Shown: positions 35,514 through 44,998, counted from the stretch's first letter. The stretch: 64,000 bases of DNA from JBGMEA01 sp041447245 (GCA_041447245.1 JBGMEA010000026.1:186001-250000); one strand, 5' to 3'. Notes: generated from the letters alone by a model not told the origin. Translations and numbers: made by a program.

Positions 35514-36179
35514 ATGGGTTTGAATTTAATCCTTTCCGTCGCACCGACGGTTGTCATTATTTTTATCATCCTGAGATTCGATCATTTTGAGAAAGAGCCG
35601 AGGCCTCTGCTCGTTAAATTGTTCGTAGCCGGCATGTTCACTGTTATTCCCGCCGTTATTTTTGAAAATATGGTTCCGTTTTACGAAACGGATATCAGCA
35701 GCGTCATAGGAAAATTCTTCTATGCGTTGCTCGGCGTTGCACTGATTGAAGAATCGGTCAAATATTTTGGGGCAAAAATTTTCGGATACTCGCAACCCAG
35801 TTTCAATGAAGTCTATGACGGAATCATCTATTGCGTCTTGGTAGCACTCGGTTTTGCCACGGTAGAAAATATTTTGTATGTTTTTCAGTACGGTACGTCC
35901 GTCGCATTGGTTCGCGCGCTCACTGCAGTTCCTGCACATGCCATATTCGGCGTTACCATGGGGTACTATATGGCTCTTGCAAAAGCCTCATTCAGGAGAA
36001 AAGGGTATTATCATTTCATGAGTCTGTTTATGCCGATTTTGCTTCACGGAATCTATGATACCATTTTGTTTCTGCAGTATGATTTTGCAATGCTTATCTT
36101 TATCCCCTATCTGCTGTTTATGTATTTCCGAGCCATCCAATTAATCAAACGCACCCACAAAATACAACCGTTTCGTTAA
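35514..36179 (+). CDS. PrsW family intramembrane metalloprotease
   Basis: 221 residues with about six to eight membrane spans. The family's conserved elements are present: EESVK (the EExxK motif, about 82-86), FATVEN (about 118-123), the PAHAIFGV histidine (about 142) and HGIYD (about 181-185). In Bacillus, PrsW cleaves the anti-sigma factor RsiW; CPBP-related proteases do other jobs, and no sigma/anti-sigma pair is nearby, so the target is unknown. AAGGAAGG lies 7 nt before the ATG. Single-gene unit. Confidence 0.87.
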   Translation: MGLNLILSVAPTVVIIFIILRFDHFEKEPRPLLVKLFVAGMFTVIPAVIFENMVPFYETDISSVIGKFFYALLGVALIEESVKYFGAKIFGYSQPSFNEVYDGIIYCVLVALGFATVENILYVFQYGTSVALVRALTAVPAHAIFGVTMGYYMALAKASFRRKGYYHFMSLFMPILLHGIYDTILFLQYDFAMLIFIPYLLFMYFRAIQLIKRTHKIQPFR

Positions 36180-36200
36180 AATGACATCGATCCAAAACAA

Positions 36201-36227
36201 AAAGACTGCAATTCGATTGCAGTCTTT
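36201..36227. terminator. Bidirectional terminator between prsW-type and EctB-like genes
   Basis: AAAGACTGCAAT (36201-36212), loop TCG, ATTGCAGTCTTT (36216-36227), 12-bp perfect stem, with T-rich flanks on both strands. Confidence 0.85.
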
Positions 36228-36241
36228 GATTTTTTTGCTAT

Positions 36242-37489
36242 TTATTTGTTTGTTACATGGTTGATCGCGTCTTTGACAATCCGAGCTCCTCTGAGCAACT
36301 CTTCTTCGGTAATCACCAGAGGGGGCATAAATTTCAGCACTCCGTCGTTTCGACCCGCCCGTTCCATCACCAGTTTGTTGGCAAAACATTCCGCAGTAAT
36401 TTTTTTTGCCAACGCGCCGTCTCTGACGTCAATCCCTTGCACCAAACCAAGTCCACGCAATTCAAAATCGGGATGATCCGGCAAAATTTCTTTTTCGATA
36501 AATTCGGAAAGCAATTTCCCTTTTTTCTGTGTCTGTGCATCAAAATCCATTGATTCCCGATATTCAATGGCAGCCTTTGCACCGACAAATGCAAGCTGAA
36601 CCCCGCGAAATGTTCCATTGTGTTCCGCCGGTTCCCAGATATCGCAATCAGGACGAATCAGCAGCAGCGCCATCGGAAGACCGTATCCGCTGATTGATTT
36701 CGAAAGGATGACCATATCAGGAATAATTCCCGCACGTTCAAAGGAAAAAAATGTGCCTGTTCTGCCGCATCCGACCTGAATATCATCCACAATCAAAAGA
36801 ATGTCATATCGGTCACAGAGATCGCGCAACCGTTTCAGCCACTCCGTCGGAGCCACACAGACTCCGCCTTCGCATTGGACGGTCTCCAGTATCACCGCCG
36901 CGGGTAACTCTACGCCGCTGTGATCATCTTTCAATACTTCTTCCATATATGCGATGGTGTCAAAGGTATTGTAAAAACCGAACGGATATGGAAGGAATGT
37001 TACACCGACGCGATTGACTCCGATGCTTTTCGAGAAAGATATGCCGCTCGTTACGGAAGCACTTCCCATTGACATGCCGTGGAACGATCCCGTAAACGCA
37101 AAAATTCCGGAGCGCTGCTTCTTTTTCCTAGCCAGCTTCAATGCGGCTTCAGCCGCATTGGTTCCGGTCGGACCGCAGAAAGCAATCTTATGATCCAATC
37201 CCCTCGGCTGCAGAATTTTATCCTGAAAAATCTGCAAAAAATCTTTCTTTGCGCCCGCAAACATATCCAAAGAATGAGTAATACCGTCACGTTCGATATA
37301 TTCCAAAATCTGCTTTTTTAAATAATCATTGTTATGTCCGTAATTCAGAGCGCCCGCACCCGCAAAGAAATCCAGATAAGCATTCCCGTTTTCATCATAC
37401 AACGTAGACATCTTTGATTTTTCGAACACAACTGGAAAACTTCTGCAATAGGAACGAACCTGGGATTCTCTTTCCTCAAAAATACTCAT
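36242..37489 (-). CDS. EctB-like class III aminotransferase (L-2,4-diaminobutyrate type)
   Basis: 415 residues, PLP-dependent class III aminotransferase. Long identities to EctB are seen: LDFFAGAGALNYGHNN, DGITHSLDM, GPTGTNAAEAALKLAR, VDDIQVGCGRTGTFFSF and the lysine segment LSKSISGYGLPM (K264). EctB makes L-2,4-diaminobutyrate from aspartate semialdehyde for ectoine. ectA and ectC are absent here; the gene instead follows a MurE-like ligase by 25 nt on the same strand. The start at 37489 has GGAGG 5 nt upstream; the GTG at 37495 lies inside that site. It could also serve ornithine or another diamino acid. Confidence 0.85.
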   Translation of the reverse strand: MSIFEERESQVRSYCRSFPVVFEKSKMSTLYDENGNAYLDFFAGAGALNYGHNNDYLKKQILEYIERDGITHSLDMFAGAKKDFLQIFQDKILQPRGLDHKIAFCGPTGTNAAEAALKLARKKKQRSGIFAFTGSFHGMSMGSASVTSGISFSKSIGVNRVGVTFLPYPFGFYNTFDTIAYMEEVLKDDHSGVELPAAVILETVQCEGGVCVAPTEWLKRLRDLCDRYDILLIVDDIQVGCGRTGTFFSFERAGIIPDMVILSKSISGYGLPMALLLIRPDCDIWEPAEHNGTFRGVQLAFVGAKAAIEYRESMDFDAQTQKKGKLLSEFIEKEILPDHPDFELRGLGLVQGIDVRDGALAKKITAECFANKLVMERAGRNDGVLKFMPPLVITEEELLRGARIVKDAINHVTNK

Positions 37490-37514
37490 TGCCACCTCCG
37501 TCGGTATTTAAAAT

Positions 37515-39011
37515 CTATTTTAATAAATTGATGTATTTTTCAGCCAATTCGGTATCACCGCCATACGGCTGCGCAACTCCATTGACCACCTGATAATGCT
37601 CGCTCCCTTTTCCCGCAATCAAGAGCAGATCATTTTGTTTCAAATTACTGATCGCCTGGCGGATCGCCGCGTCTCTGTCCACGATAATTTCGCTTTCGCA
37701 ATGAAATTCGTTCAGATAACCCTCTACTTCCTTTGCGATTTCGTTCGGATCTTCATAGGAAGGATCTTCCGTTGAGACATAAACATAATTTGCATATTTG
37801 GAACATTCGACAGACATATCGAGTCTGCGCTGCAACGCCTTCCCTCCGGGGCAGCCAAACAACACGATGATGTTTTTCTTTGGATAATATTCCCGAATTG
37901 CCTGCAATGCAACAGCAATACTTTCTTTATTATGTGCATAGTCTACAACCACAGTAAAACCATTTTTTTCATAAATACTCATCCGTCCTGGCACGATGGT
38001 GTCTTCGATTCCCCGTATGATCTGCTCTTTTGGAATATTTCTCATATACGCAACCGCCGCCGCAGATATTGCGTTACCGATGTTGAATGTCCCCGGTATT
38101 TTTATTTGCGTACGCAAAGTATAGGTCGGCGTCACGAGGTCGAAACTGCTCACGAATCCATTTTTCACAACGTTGGCAGCATAAAAATCGGCTGATCTAT
38201 TTGATACAGAATATGTATAAATTTGTTTTGCATTTTTCGCCGCGTCAAGAACGCGCTTTACATTCGGATCATCCAAGTTGACGACAGCATTTTCGTACTT
38301 TTTCACGATTTCAAGTTTACAGCTGAAATAATCTTCAAAATCACAATGTTCATTCGGACTGATGTGATCGTTTGTGATGTTTACGAAAATACCGTAAGAA
38401 AAATCAAGTCCGTAAATGCGATCCATTTTATACGCTTGTGAAGATACTTCCATGACGAAATTATCGCATCCGCTGTCTCTCGCTGTTCTGATAATACGAT
38501 GGCATTCCAGAGACTCGGGCGTTGTGAGGGTTGATTCCTTTGCGTTCACTCCGTCAAAAATATCCACAGTCGTCGCATATGCCACTTTTTCTCCGGCGGC
38601 ACTCAAAATATTGCGCAGGAAATATACCGTTGTGCTTTTCCCTTTCGTTCCGGTTACAGCATAAATACGGGGGTGATCCTTTTGATAATCGTAGAACCAC
38701 GCTCCCAAAACGGCAAGCGCTTTTCTGATGTCCGTTACCAGAATAAATCCAATTTCCTCCGAAACCTGCTGATTGCTTTCGGATACATAACAAAAGGCGC
38801 CGTGATCCAGCGCTTCCTGTAAATATTCCTTCTTATAATTGAGCCCTTTACATACAAACAAAGTGCCCGGTTTGACTTCTTTCGAATTGTATGAAACATT
38901 GCGGATCGGCATATTCGCCAAAATATCCGCACGATTGACCTGTTTGACAAGATTGTGTTTTTGCAATGCTTCCAACGCTGTTGCAAAGCACAGCATTCCA
39001 TCTGCTTCCAT
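37515..39011 (-). CDS. MurE-like UDP-MurNAc-tripeptide synthetase with unusual specificity motif
   Basis: 498 residues, Mur ligase family: N-terminal UDP-binding domain, central ATPase with TGTKGKSTT (120-128), the EVSSQAYKMDR segment, a modified-lysine region SCKLEI (about 232) and the C-terminal domain. MurE adds the third amino acid of the peptidoglycan stem. The position that reads DNPR in diaminopimelate enzymes reads EDPS (415-418), within STEDPSYEDP; lysine enzymes usually have DNPA or DDPN-like motifs, so neither standard class fits. It lies just upstream of an EctB-like aminotransferase, which suggests a linked diamino acid. ATG at 39009-39011 is chosen; a second in-frame ATG is 5 codons in. 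Confidence 0.85.
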   Translation of the reverse strand: MEADGMLCFATALEALQKHNLVKQVNRADILANMPIRNVSYNSKEVKPGTLFVCKGLNYKKEYLQEALDHGAFCYVSESNQQVSEEIGFILVTDIRKALAVLGAWFYDYQKDHPRIYAVTGTKGKSTTVYFLRNILSAAGEKVAYATTVDIFDGVNAKESTLTTPESLECHRIIRTARDSGCDNFVMEVSSQAYKMDRIYGLDFSYGIFVNITNDHISPNEHCDFEDYFSCKLEIVKKYENAVVNLDDPNVKRVLDAAKNAKQIYTYSVSNRSADFYAANVVKNGFVSSFDLVTPTYTLRTQIKIPGTFNIGNAISAAAVAYMRNIPKEQIIRGIEDTIVPGRMSIYEKNGFTVVVDYAHNKESIAVALQAIREYYPKKNIIVLFGCPGGKALQRRLDMSVECSKYANYVYVSTEDPSYEDPNEIAKEVEGYLNEFHCESEIIVDRDAAIRQAISNLKQNDLLLIAGKGSEHYQVVNGVAQPYGGDTELAEKYINLLK

Positions 39012-39171
39012 TGTACACTCTTAACCTAAGAATTTCATACCATATCTTATCACTTAGCAAACTGAAAAGCAATACATAGTAAATGAAAGTTGCATCCGTT
39101 GCGGCTTACTAAAATATGATTCATTTCGATTCAAAAGAAATCTCAGCGTTTGCCTTTCTTCCTGAATACAA

Positions 39172-40848
39172 TCACTGGTTCAATTCTCGAACAAGCGGAA
39201 CGACGATCGTATCAAGAGTACCAGATTCAAACGGGTTATGCAGGTGCCCTTCTTTCAGCAATGAGAGATAAGACAGGCTTCCTCCCAATGTGCAAAGGTG
39301 CATATAATCTTTCCATGCACTCGTTCTGTCCGTCTGCATACGCTGATAAAATTCCATGGCATGCACGGATGCCAATGCATAATCAATATAATAAAACGGC
39401 AGCATAAAGATATGCAGCTGACGGAACCAATACACCCCTTTTTCCATTTCTTCATTTCCGTCATAATCGATATGAGGGAGATACCGCTTTTCGAGTGATC
39501 TCCACATTTCTTTTCGTTGTAAGGGAGTCATTCTCGGATTTTCGTACACCTCCTGTTGGAAATGATCCACGCATGCGGCATACGGAATAAACGTCAATGC
39601 ATCGGAAAGATGCGCATAGCGGTATTTTGCTTCCGAATCACCGAAGAATCTGCTCATATAAGGGTACGCGAAATATTCCATACTCATGGAGTGAATCTCG
39701 CAGGCTTCATAGGTCGGCTCCATATAGTGATACAATTCATATCCACGGCTGCAGTAAGCCTGCAGCGCATGCCCCGCTTCATGGGTCAGTACATCGACAT
39801 CACCGGAAGTTCCGTTGAAATTCGAAAAAATAAACGGAGAAGATTCTTCTGCAATATACGTGCAATACCCACCGGGCGCCTTTCCCGTTTTTGAGGAAAG
39901 ATCCATCAACCCATGTTCTGTCATAAACGAGAAGAATTCTTTTGTCTCCGAGCTCATATCCGCATACATATCCGAAGCAATACCGACAAGCATCTCCTCG
40001 TTCCCGACCGGAACTGCGTTGCCGTCCGAGAACAGATATTGATGATCGTAAAACTTCAGGTGATCGACCCCTATCCGTTTTGCCTGATCCTCTCTGATTT
40101 TCGTGCAGATCGGCACAAGGGTTTCCTCCACCTGCCTGCGAAACACCGCCACATCCTCCATCGAATAATCAGTGCGGGTCAGCCTGTTATATCCAAATGC
40201 GGTGTATGTATTGTATCCTGCCGCTTTTGCAATCTGCGTTCTGACGGATACCAGCCGATCATACAGAGAATCGAAACTCTCTTCCTTTTCCTTTAAGAAA
40301 TCGGAAAACTTTTCATACGCGTTTTTTCGAACATTTCGGTCATCGGACTGAAAAAATTTCATAATGGAAGACAAATTGTAAATTTCGCCTTGAAACGGGA
40401 TCTTTGCACCGGCCAGTAATTTCTGATACTCACTGACCAAGAGATTCTCCTCTTTCATGAGTTCAATCGCTTCCGGGCAAAATGCAGAAACCGCCGATTT
40501 CGCGCGATCCAGAATATAGCTTCCCCATGTTTCCGAAATTTCTTTATGATAAGGAGAATCCAACATCGTCTGAAAATATCCGATGATCCGTTCTTCGAAC
40601 TCCGGCATGGATCGGTCGTAATATTGCTGCTCTGCATCATAAAACGGGTCTGTCGTATCAATACTGTTACGGATGGAAGTGATGATCGAAGCGGAATGTA
40701 CCCGACGCAGAATGGTATTAAACGAAAGGACGGACGACTTGAATGACTCAAAATCCGGCGCATTTTTCATATCGGTCAAAATTTGATTTGTACGCTCAAA
40801 CACTTCGTTAAAATCTACCCTTTTATAAGAATATTCCGAAAATTTCAT
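39172..40848 (-). CDS. M3 family oligoendopeptidase
   Basis: 558 residues, peptidase family M3 (PepF-like). The zinc motif HEAGH (356-360) is intact in DVLTHEAGHALQAY, and the third ligand glutamate is in EACEIHSMSMEYF about 28 residues later. These enzymes degrade short peptides in the cytoplasm; no signal peptide is present. Followed by a 16-nt gap from the DUF1294 gene upstream on the same strand. Confidence 0.92.
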   Translation of the reverse strand: MKFSEYSYKRVDFNEVFERTNQILTDMKNAPDFESFKSSVLSFNTILRRVHSASIITSIRNSIDTTDPFYDAEQQYYDRSMPEFEERIIGYFQTMLDSPYHKEISETWGSYILDRAKSAVSAFCPEAIELMKEENLLVSEYQKLLAGAKIPFQGEIYNLSSIMKFFQSDDRNVRKNAYEKFSDFLKEKEESFDSLYDRLVSVRTQIAKAAGYNTYTAFGYNRLTRTDYSMEDVAVFRRQVEETLVPICTKIREDQAKRIGVDHLKFYDHQYLFSDGNAVPVGNEEMLVGIASDMYADMSSETKEFFSFMTEHGLMDLSSKTGKAPGGYCTYIAEESSPFIFSNFNGTSGDVDVLTHEAGHALQAYCSRGYELYHYMEPTYEACEIHSMSMEYFAYPYMSRFFGDSEAKYRYAHLSDALTFIPYAACVDHFQQEVYENPRMTPLQRKEMWRSLEKRYLPHIDYDGNEEMEKGVYWFRQLHIFMLPFYYIDYALASVHAMEFYQRMQTDRTSAWKDYMHLCTLGGSLSYLSLLKEGHLHNPFESGTLDTIVVPLVRELNQ

Positions 40849-40864
40849 AATACCTCCGATTAGC

Positions 40865-41152
40865 CTAAAAACTCAAGTTTTGCCAAATCAAATATATGGC
40901 AGACAAATCTATCAGGGAAAACAAGGGAAGCAACACACGGAATTTCGTATGCCGTGTTTTATGCCGAAAAGCGAACATCCCGAATAATCCGCCCACACCT
41001 CCAAAAACAAACGCACCCGTCAGTAAGGTTTTTTCGCTGATTCTGCGACGGCCCGCAATCGCTTTTTGCTTATCGATCCCCATTAACGCGAACACGATGA
41101 GATTCCAGATGCAATAAATAACAATGAGAATAAAAAAGATTTTTTGTGTCAT
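40865..41152 (-). CDS. DUF1294 membrane protein
   Basis: 95 residues with three hydrophobic stretches (about 5-22, 44-60 and 74-90) and the family signature GIDKQKAIAGRRRISEKTLL followed by GGVGGLFGMFAFRHKTRHTKF. DUF1294 proteins are small membrane proteins of unknown function (YsdA in B. subtilis). Upstream of the M3 peptidase gene, same strand. Confidence 0.85.
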   Translation of the reverse strand: MTQKIFFILIVIYCIWNLIVFALMGIDKQKAIAGRRRISEKTLLTGAFVFGGVGGLFGMFAFRHKTRHTKFRVLLPLFSLIDLSAIYLIWQNLSF

Positions 41153-41212
41153 ACCGATATTATACTCCGTACGCTACCTCGGACAAAGATCGGAGAAATG
41201 AAATAATAAAAA

Positions 41213-41234
41213 AGACCCGCGTAATTGCGGGTCT
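41213..41234 (-). terminator. Terminator of the asd-dap operon
   Basis: Minus strand AGACCCGC (41227-41234), a 6-nt loop and GCGGGTCT (41213-41220), then TTTTTT; 10 nt after the dapH stop. Confidence 0.9.
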
Positions 41235-41244
41235 GATGAACGTA

Positions 41245-41967
41245 TTATTTTCCTCTGAGCGCATCCAGAATTTCTGTTTTCGAAATCGTTTTGTCATCCT
41301 TCATTTTAATGACTTTGGCAGGAGCTCCGGCAACCACGGCATTATCGGGAACATCTTCCGTTACGATACTTCCCGCGGCAACCACCGCGCCTTTTCCGAC
41401 ATGCACCCCTTCCAGCACCACCGCATTCGCACCAACCAACACATCGTCTTCGACGATTACCGGGGTACTGCTCGGCGGTTCCAGAACGCCTGCCAACACG
41501 GCGCCGGCACCGATGTGACATCGTTTGCCCACAGTTGCGCGCGCACCCAGGATCGCCCCCATATCAATCATGGTTTCTTCTCCCACAACCGCGCCAAGGT
41601 TAATTACCGCGCCCATCATGACCACACTGTTCGCTTCAATGATCGCACCTTCGCGTATGAACGCGCCCGGCTCGATTCTCGCGGGGATTTCTGTGGTGTC
41701 CAAAAGAGGAATCGCGGAATTTCTTCTGTCATATTCCATACGATGATGAACGATTTTTTTTTCGTTTTCCTTTAAAAATTCGTTCGCCACGGTATATTCG
41801 CAAAATACTAGATAGGATCCGCCCGCACCGTAATATTCCATTTTCCCAAAGTCATCGGAAGAAAACGATCCGTTCACATATAGCTTAACGGGGGTCACTT
41901 TCTTGGATTCCTTGACAAACCGCGCCAGTTCATACGGGTTTGTAAAATCGTATTGCTGTTGATCCAT
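41245..41967 (-). CDS. dapH: Tetrahydrodipicolinate N-acetyltransferase
   Basis: 240 residues, left-handed beta-helix acetyltransferase with hexapeptide repeats (IREGAIIEANSVVMMGAVINLGAVVGEETMID and on). Acetylates tetrahydrodipicolinate in the acetylase branch of diaminopimelate synthesis, as in Bacillus. The N-terminal DapH domain (about 1-90) and the length match DapH rather than the longer succinyl-type DapD. Last gene of the riboswitch-controlled operon, 14 nt after dapB. Its partner deacetylase is encoded divergently upstream of the operon. Confidence 0.94.
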   Translation of the reverse strand: MDQQQYDFTNPYELARFVKESKKVTPVKLYVNGSFSSDDFGKMEYYGAGGSYLVFCEYTVANEFLKENEKKIVHHRMEYDRRNSAIPLLDTTEIPARIEPGAFIREGAIIEANSVVMMGAVINLGAVVGEETMIDMGAILGARATVGKRCHIGAGAVLAGVLEPPSSTPVIVEDDVLVGANAVVLEGVHVGKGAVVAAGSIVTEDVPDNAVVAGAPAKVIKMKDDKTISKTEILDALRGK

Positions 41968-41981
41968 TGGCTTCTCCTTTT

Positions 41982-42752
41982 CTATCCGATCGATGCGATG
42001 TCATCCATTGAGTAAAATCCGTTTTCTTTGGTCACAAGAAATTTCATCGCTTTGAGCGCACCCATCGCGAACACTTTTTTGGATAACGCACTGTGGGAGA
42101 TTGTGATGATCTCGTCTTCTCCTGCGAAGATTACGCTGTGTTCGCCGACAATCGTTCCTCCGCGCACGGCATGCACAGTCAGTTCATTTTGTTTGCGTAC
42201 GGTCTGATTCCCGTGACGTCCGTAACAAATATCGTAGCCGTGCCCGGCACCTTGCTGCACACTTTCCAAGAGCATCTGCGCCGTTCCGCTCGGAGCATCG
42301 GCTTTTTTATTATGATGCGCTTCAATCAGCTCAATGTCAAAATCCTCTGCCAAAAGCCTTGCCGCTTCTTGGACAAGTTTCTTCATCACGCTGATTCCGT
42401 AAGAAAAATTCTTGCTTCGAAAGACAGGGATTGCGTCCGAAATTTTATGATAATACGCTTCGGTATTTTCATCAATGCCCGTCGTTGCGGAAACCAACGG
42501 GATTTTTTTCTCGTAACAGAATTCTGCAATTGCTTTCGCAACACTTCTGTGAGAAAAGTCAATTACCGCATCGATCTGTTCCTGAATTTCATTTAACTTA
42601 TTATAAACAGGGTACTTGCTGTTTGAAGACGGCTGTTGATCAAAACCAGCAACCACACTGACCCCATCCATTGTTTCGGCTCCGGAAACAACCGCTTTCC
42701 CCATCGCTCCATTACAGCCGCAAACAAGCAGTCTGATCTGTTCCTGTTCCAT
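41982..42752 (-). CDS. dapB: 4-hydroxy-tetrahydrodipicolinate reductase
   Basis: 256 residues. NAD(P)H-dependent second step of the branch. The Rossmann loop is CGCNGAMGKAV (about 12-22), and the active-site segment EAHHNKKADAPSGTA (about 144-158) carries the catalytic His-His and the Lys that binds the substrate. Sits 16 nt after dapA. Confidence 0.96.
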   Translation of the reverse strand: MEQEQIRLLVCGCNGAMGKAVVSGAETMDGVSVVAGFDQQPSSNSKYPVYNKLNEIQEQIDAVIDFSHRSVAKAIAEFCYEKKIPLVSATTGIDENTEAYYHKISDAIPVFRSKNFSYGISVMKKLVQEAARLLAEDFDIELIEAHHNKKADAPSGTAQMLLESVQQGAGHGYDICYGRHGNQTVRKQNELTVHAVRGGTIVGEHSVIFAGEDEIITISHSALSKKVFAMGALKAMKFLVTKENGFYSMDDIASIG

Positions 42753-42768
42753 AGTTCCTCCCGATAGT

Positions 42769-43656
42769 CTAGGATTCTTTCAGTTCATATCCGTACTGAA
42801 GCAGTATTTTTGCAACGCGTTCTTTCTTTGCGCCGCTCAGCGGAACAAGAGGAAGGCGCATCGGTCCGACATTCATACCGACCATATTCATCGCAGTTTT
42901 CAGCGGGATCGGATTGCTTTCGCAGAACATCGCGTCAAACAAATCCAGCATTTCAAACTGTTTCTGTCTGCACAAATCAAGATCTCCGGCAAAGTACGCA
43001 TCCGTGATTTCACAGATCAGTTTCGGCGCAATGTTGGAACAGGTACAAATAACACCCATACCTCCGAGAGCAAGGATCGGCAGAATCTGGTCATCATTCC
43101 CGGAATAAACCGTCACGTGTTCGGGTTTTCTGGCAATCAACGAAGCAATCTGGGAGATATTTCCGCTTGCTTCTTTGAACGCTTCGACATGCTTGATTTT
43201 GCATAATTCCAAAGCCAAACCGATGTCAATGTTTTTCCCGGTTCGGGAAGGCACGTTGTATACAATAATCGGTTTATCGACCGTCGCGCTGATCGCTTCG
43301 TAATTCGCGATAATGCCTTCGTCGCTGGATTTGTTGTAATACGGATTGTTAATAAGAAATCCGTCTGCGCCCGCTTCCGACGCATATTCGCATAAACGGA
43401 TGATATGAGCCGTGTTGTTCGTTCCTGTGCCCGCGATAAACGGGACACGTTTGTTGACGATTTCGACACCTTTTTTGAACAGTTCTTTTTTCTCTTCGTC
43501 CGTAATCGTCGGGGCTTCGCCTGTCGTACCGCTTAAAAGAATCGCATCGACTCCTTCCGCGATCTGCCAGTTGATCAGCTCTTCCAACTTGTCATAGTTA
43601 ATCCCGTCTTCCGTCATGGGGGTGACCAGTGCGGTGCACACTCCTTTGAACAACAT
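42769..43656 (-). CDS. dapA: 4-hydroxy-tetrahydrodipicolinate synthase
   Basis: 295 residues. Condenses pyruvate and aspartate semialdehyde. Landmarks: GTTGEAPTITDEEK, the YNVPSRTGKNI tyrosine/arginine segment and the Schiff-base lysine in HVEAFKEASGN (about 160). AGGAGG lies 8 nt before the ATG at 43654-43656 but only 2 nt before the ATG at 43662, so the shorter form is chosen. Confidence 0.96.
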   Translation of the reverse strand: MLFKGVCTALVTPMTEDGINYDKLEELINWQIAEGVDAILLSGTTGEAPTITDEEKKELFKKGVEIVNKRVPFIAGTGTNNTAHIIRLCEYASEAGADGFLINNPYYNKSSDEGIIANYEAISATVDKPIIVYNVPSRTGKNIDIGLALELCKIKHVEAFKEASGNISQIASLIARKPEHVTVYSGNDDQILPILALGGMGVICTCSNIAPKLICEITDAYFAGDLDLCRQKQFEMLDLFDAMFCESNPIPLKTAMNMVGMNVGPMRLPLVPLSGAKKERVAKILLQYGYELKES

Positions 43657-43692
43657 TGTCATTTCCTCCTAATTATGATTCACAATTCGTGA

Positions 43693-44697
43693 TTATGATC
43701 CGAATACCCCGTTTTGTATCAGATATTCGGCGATTTGAACTGCATTGGTTGCGGCTCCTTTTCTGATATTATCGGCAACCACCCACAGGTTCAGTCCATT
43801 GTCGACTGAAAAATCGCGGCGGATTCTTCCGACATATACAGGATCGGTATCTTCCGCAATCAGAGCCGTCGGATAAATATTTTCGCTGACATTATCCATC
43901 AAAACAACAGAAGGTGCCTTCTCGAACATCGTAAAGATATCCGCAAGATCGAACGGTTTCTCCGTTTCGACATTAATGCTTTCACTGTGCCCGTACATTA
44001 CTGGTACCCGCACGGTGGTAGCTGTGATTCTGAGAGAATCATCCATCAAAATCTTTCTTGTCTCGTTTACCATCTTCAGTTCTTCTTTGGTATAACCGTT
44101 ATCGGTGAAAACATCGATATGGGGCAGGCAGTTAAATGCAATCGGCTTCGGATAAAACGTAGGAGCTTCCCCTCTCACGCCTTTTTCCAGATCGGCAATT
44201 CCCTGTGAGCCCGAGCCGGAAACCGCTTGGTACGTACTGTACACAATTCGCTTGATGCCGTACTTGTCGTAAATCGGCTTTAATGCGACCACCGCCTGAA
44301 TCGTGGAACAATTCGGATTTGCAATAATGCCGTTGTGCTTCAGCGCTTCCGCTGCATTGACTTCGGGAACCACAAGAGGAACCTGCGGATCCATACGAAA
44401 TGCGGAAGAATTGTCGATTACCACCACACCTTTGGATGCTGCAATCGGAGAAAATTCCAGACTGGTTCCGCCTCCCGCGGAAAACAGCGCAAAATCGATA
44501 TCCTTGTCAAAGGATTCCGGGGTCAGTTTCTCGACTGTCCACTCTTTTCCCTGAAATGTTACTTTTTTACCTGCGGATCGCTCGGAAGCCATCGGATATA
44601 AATTTGCGACAGGAATTTTGCGTTCTTCCAAAACTTTCAGCATTTTGCTTCCGACCACGCCGGTCGCGCCGACGACGGCTACGTTGTACTGTTTCAT
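43693..44697 (-). CDS. asd: Aspartate-semialdehyde dehydrogenase
   Basis: 334 residues. Makes aspartate semialdehyde for the diaminopimelate, threonine and methionine branches. NADP loop VGATGVVGSKM (about 9-19), catalytic cysteine in NPNCSTIQ (about 126-133), then QAVSGSGSQGI. First gene of asd-dapA-dapB-dapH, behind the lysine riboswitch. Its product is also the substrate an EctB-type enzyme would use. Confidence 0.96.
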   Translation of the reverse strand: MKQYNVAVVGATGVVGSKMLKVLEERKIPVANLYPMASERSAGKKVTFQGKEWTVEKLTPESFDKDIDFALFSAGGGTSLEFSPIAASKGVVVIDNSSAFRMDPQVPLVVPEVNAAEALKHNGIIANPNCSTIQAVVALKPIYDKYGIKRIVYSTYQAVSGSGSQGIADLEKGVRGEAPTFYPKPIAFNCLPHIDVFTDNGYTKEELKMVNETRKILMDDSLRITATTVRVPVMYGHSESINVETEKPFDLADIFTMFEKAPSVVLMDNVSENIYPTALIAEDTDPVYVGRIRRDFSVDNGLNLWVVADNIRKGAATNAVQIAEYLIQNGVFGS

Positions 44698-44730
44698 CTG
44701 TCTGACACCTCAAAATCGTTAAATATAAAG

Positions 44731-44752
44731 AAAAACCGGTGGAATGCCGGCT
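44731..44752 (-). terminator. Terminator stem of the lysine riboswitch
   Basis: Minus strand AGCCGG (44747-44752), a 7-nt loop and CCGGTT (44734-44739) followed by TTTTT-like sequence, just before asd. It would form when the aptamer is lysine-bound. Confidence 0.7.
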
Positions 44753-44955
44753 CGATAAGAAGAGAAAAACTCTATTATCAAGTAGCACTCCATCTGAAAT
44801 CCGAAGAATTCAGATGACAGTCTCACCGCTGTTAACGAATGAGCCCGAAAGCCGCAACGACAAAGTTGCCGCAGTCTCGGCGGGTTTTCCTTTCATTCTG
44901 CGTCGTCTCCGTTTGCCCGGATCGGCAGAATTACTGATAAAATCCGCACCTCTAC
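44753..44955 (-). promoter_or_regulatory. Lysine riboswitch (L box)
   Basis: On the minus strand the leader starts with AGAGGTGCGG (44944-44953) and holds the L-box conserved blocks in order: AAAGGAAAACCCGCCGAGAC, a stem of GCGGCAAC/GTCGTTGC, GAGACTGTCAT and finally GGAGTGCTACTT (44780-44791). These match the aptamer core in the B. subtilis lysC leader. Lysine binding should favour the downstream terminator and switch off asd-dapA-dapB-dapH. The aptamer spans about 44772-44955. Confidence 0.93.
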
Positions 44956-44969
44956 TTTATATTTAGTTC

Positions 44970-44998
44970 ATGATAACAGCAATGTCCGCAAATGTAAA
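44970..44998 (-). promoter_or_regulatory. Promoter of the lysine riboswitch-asd operon
   Basis: Minus strand TTTACA (44993-44998), a 17-nt spacer and TATCAT (44970-44975), giving a start a few bases before the aptamer. Confidence 0.65.
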
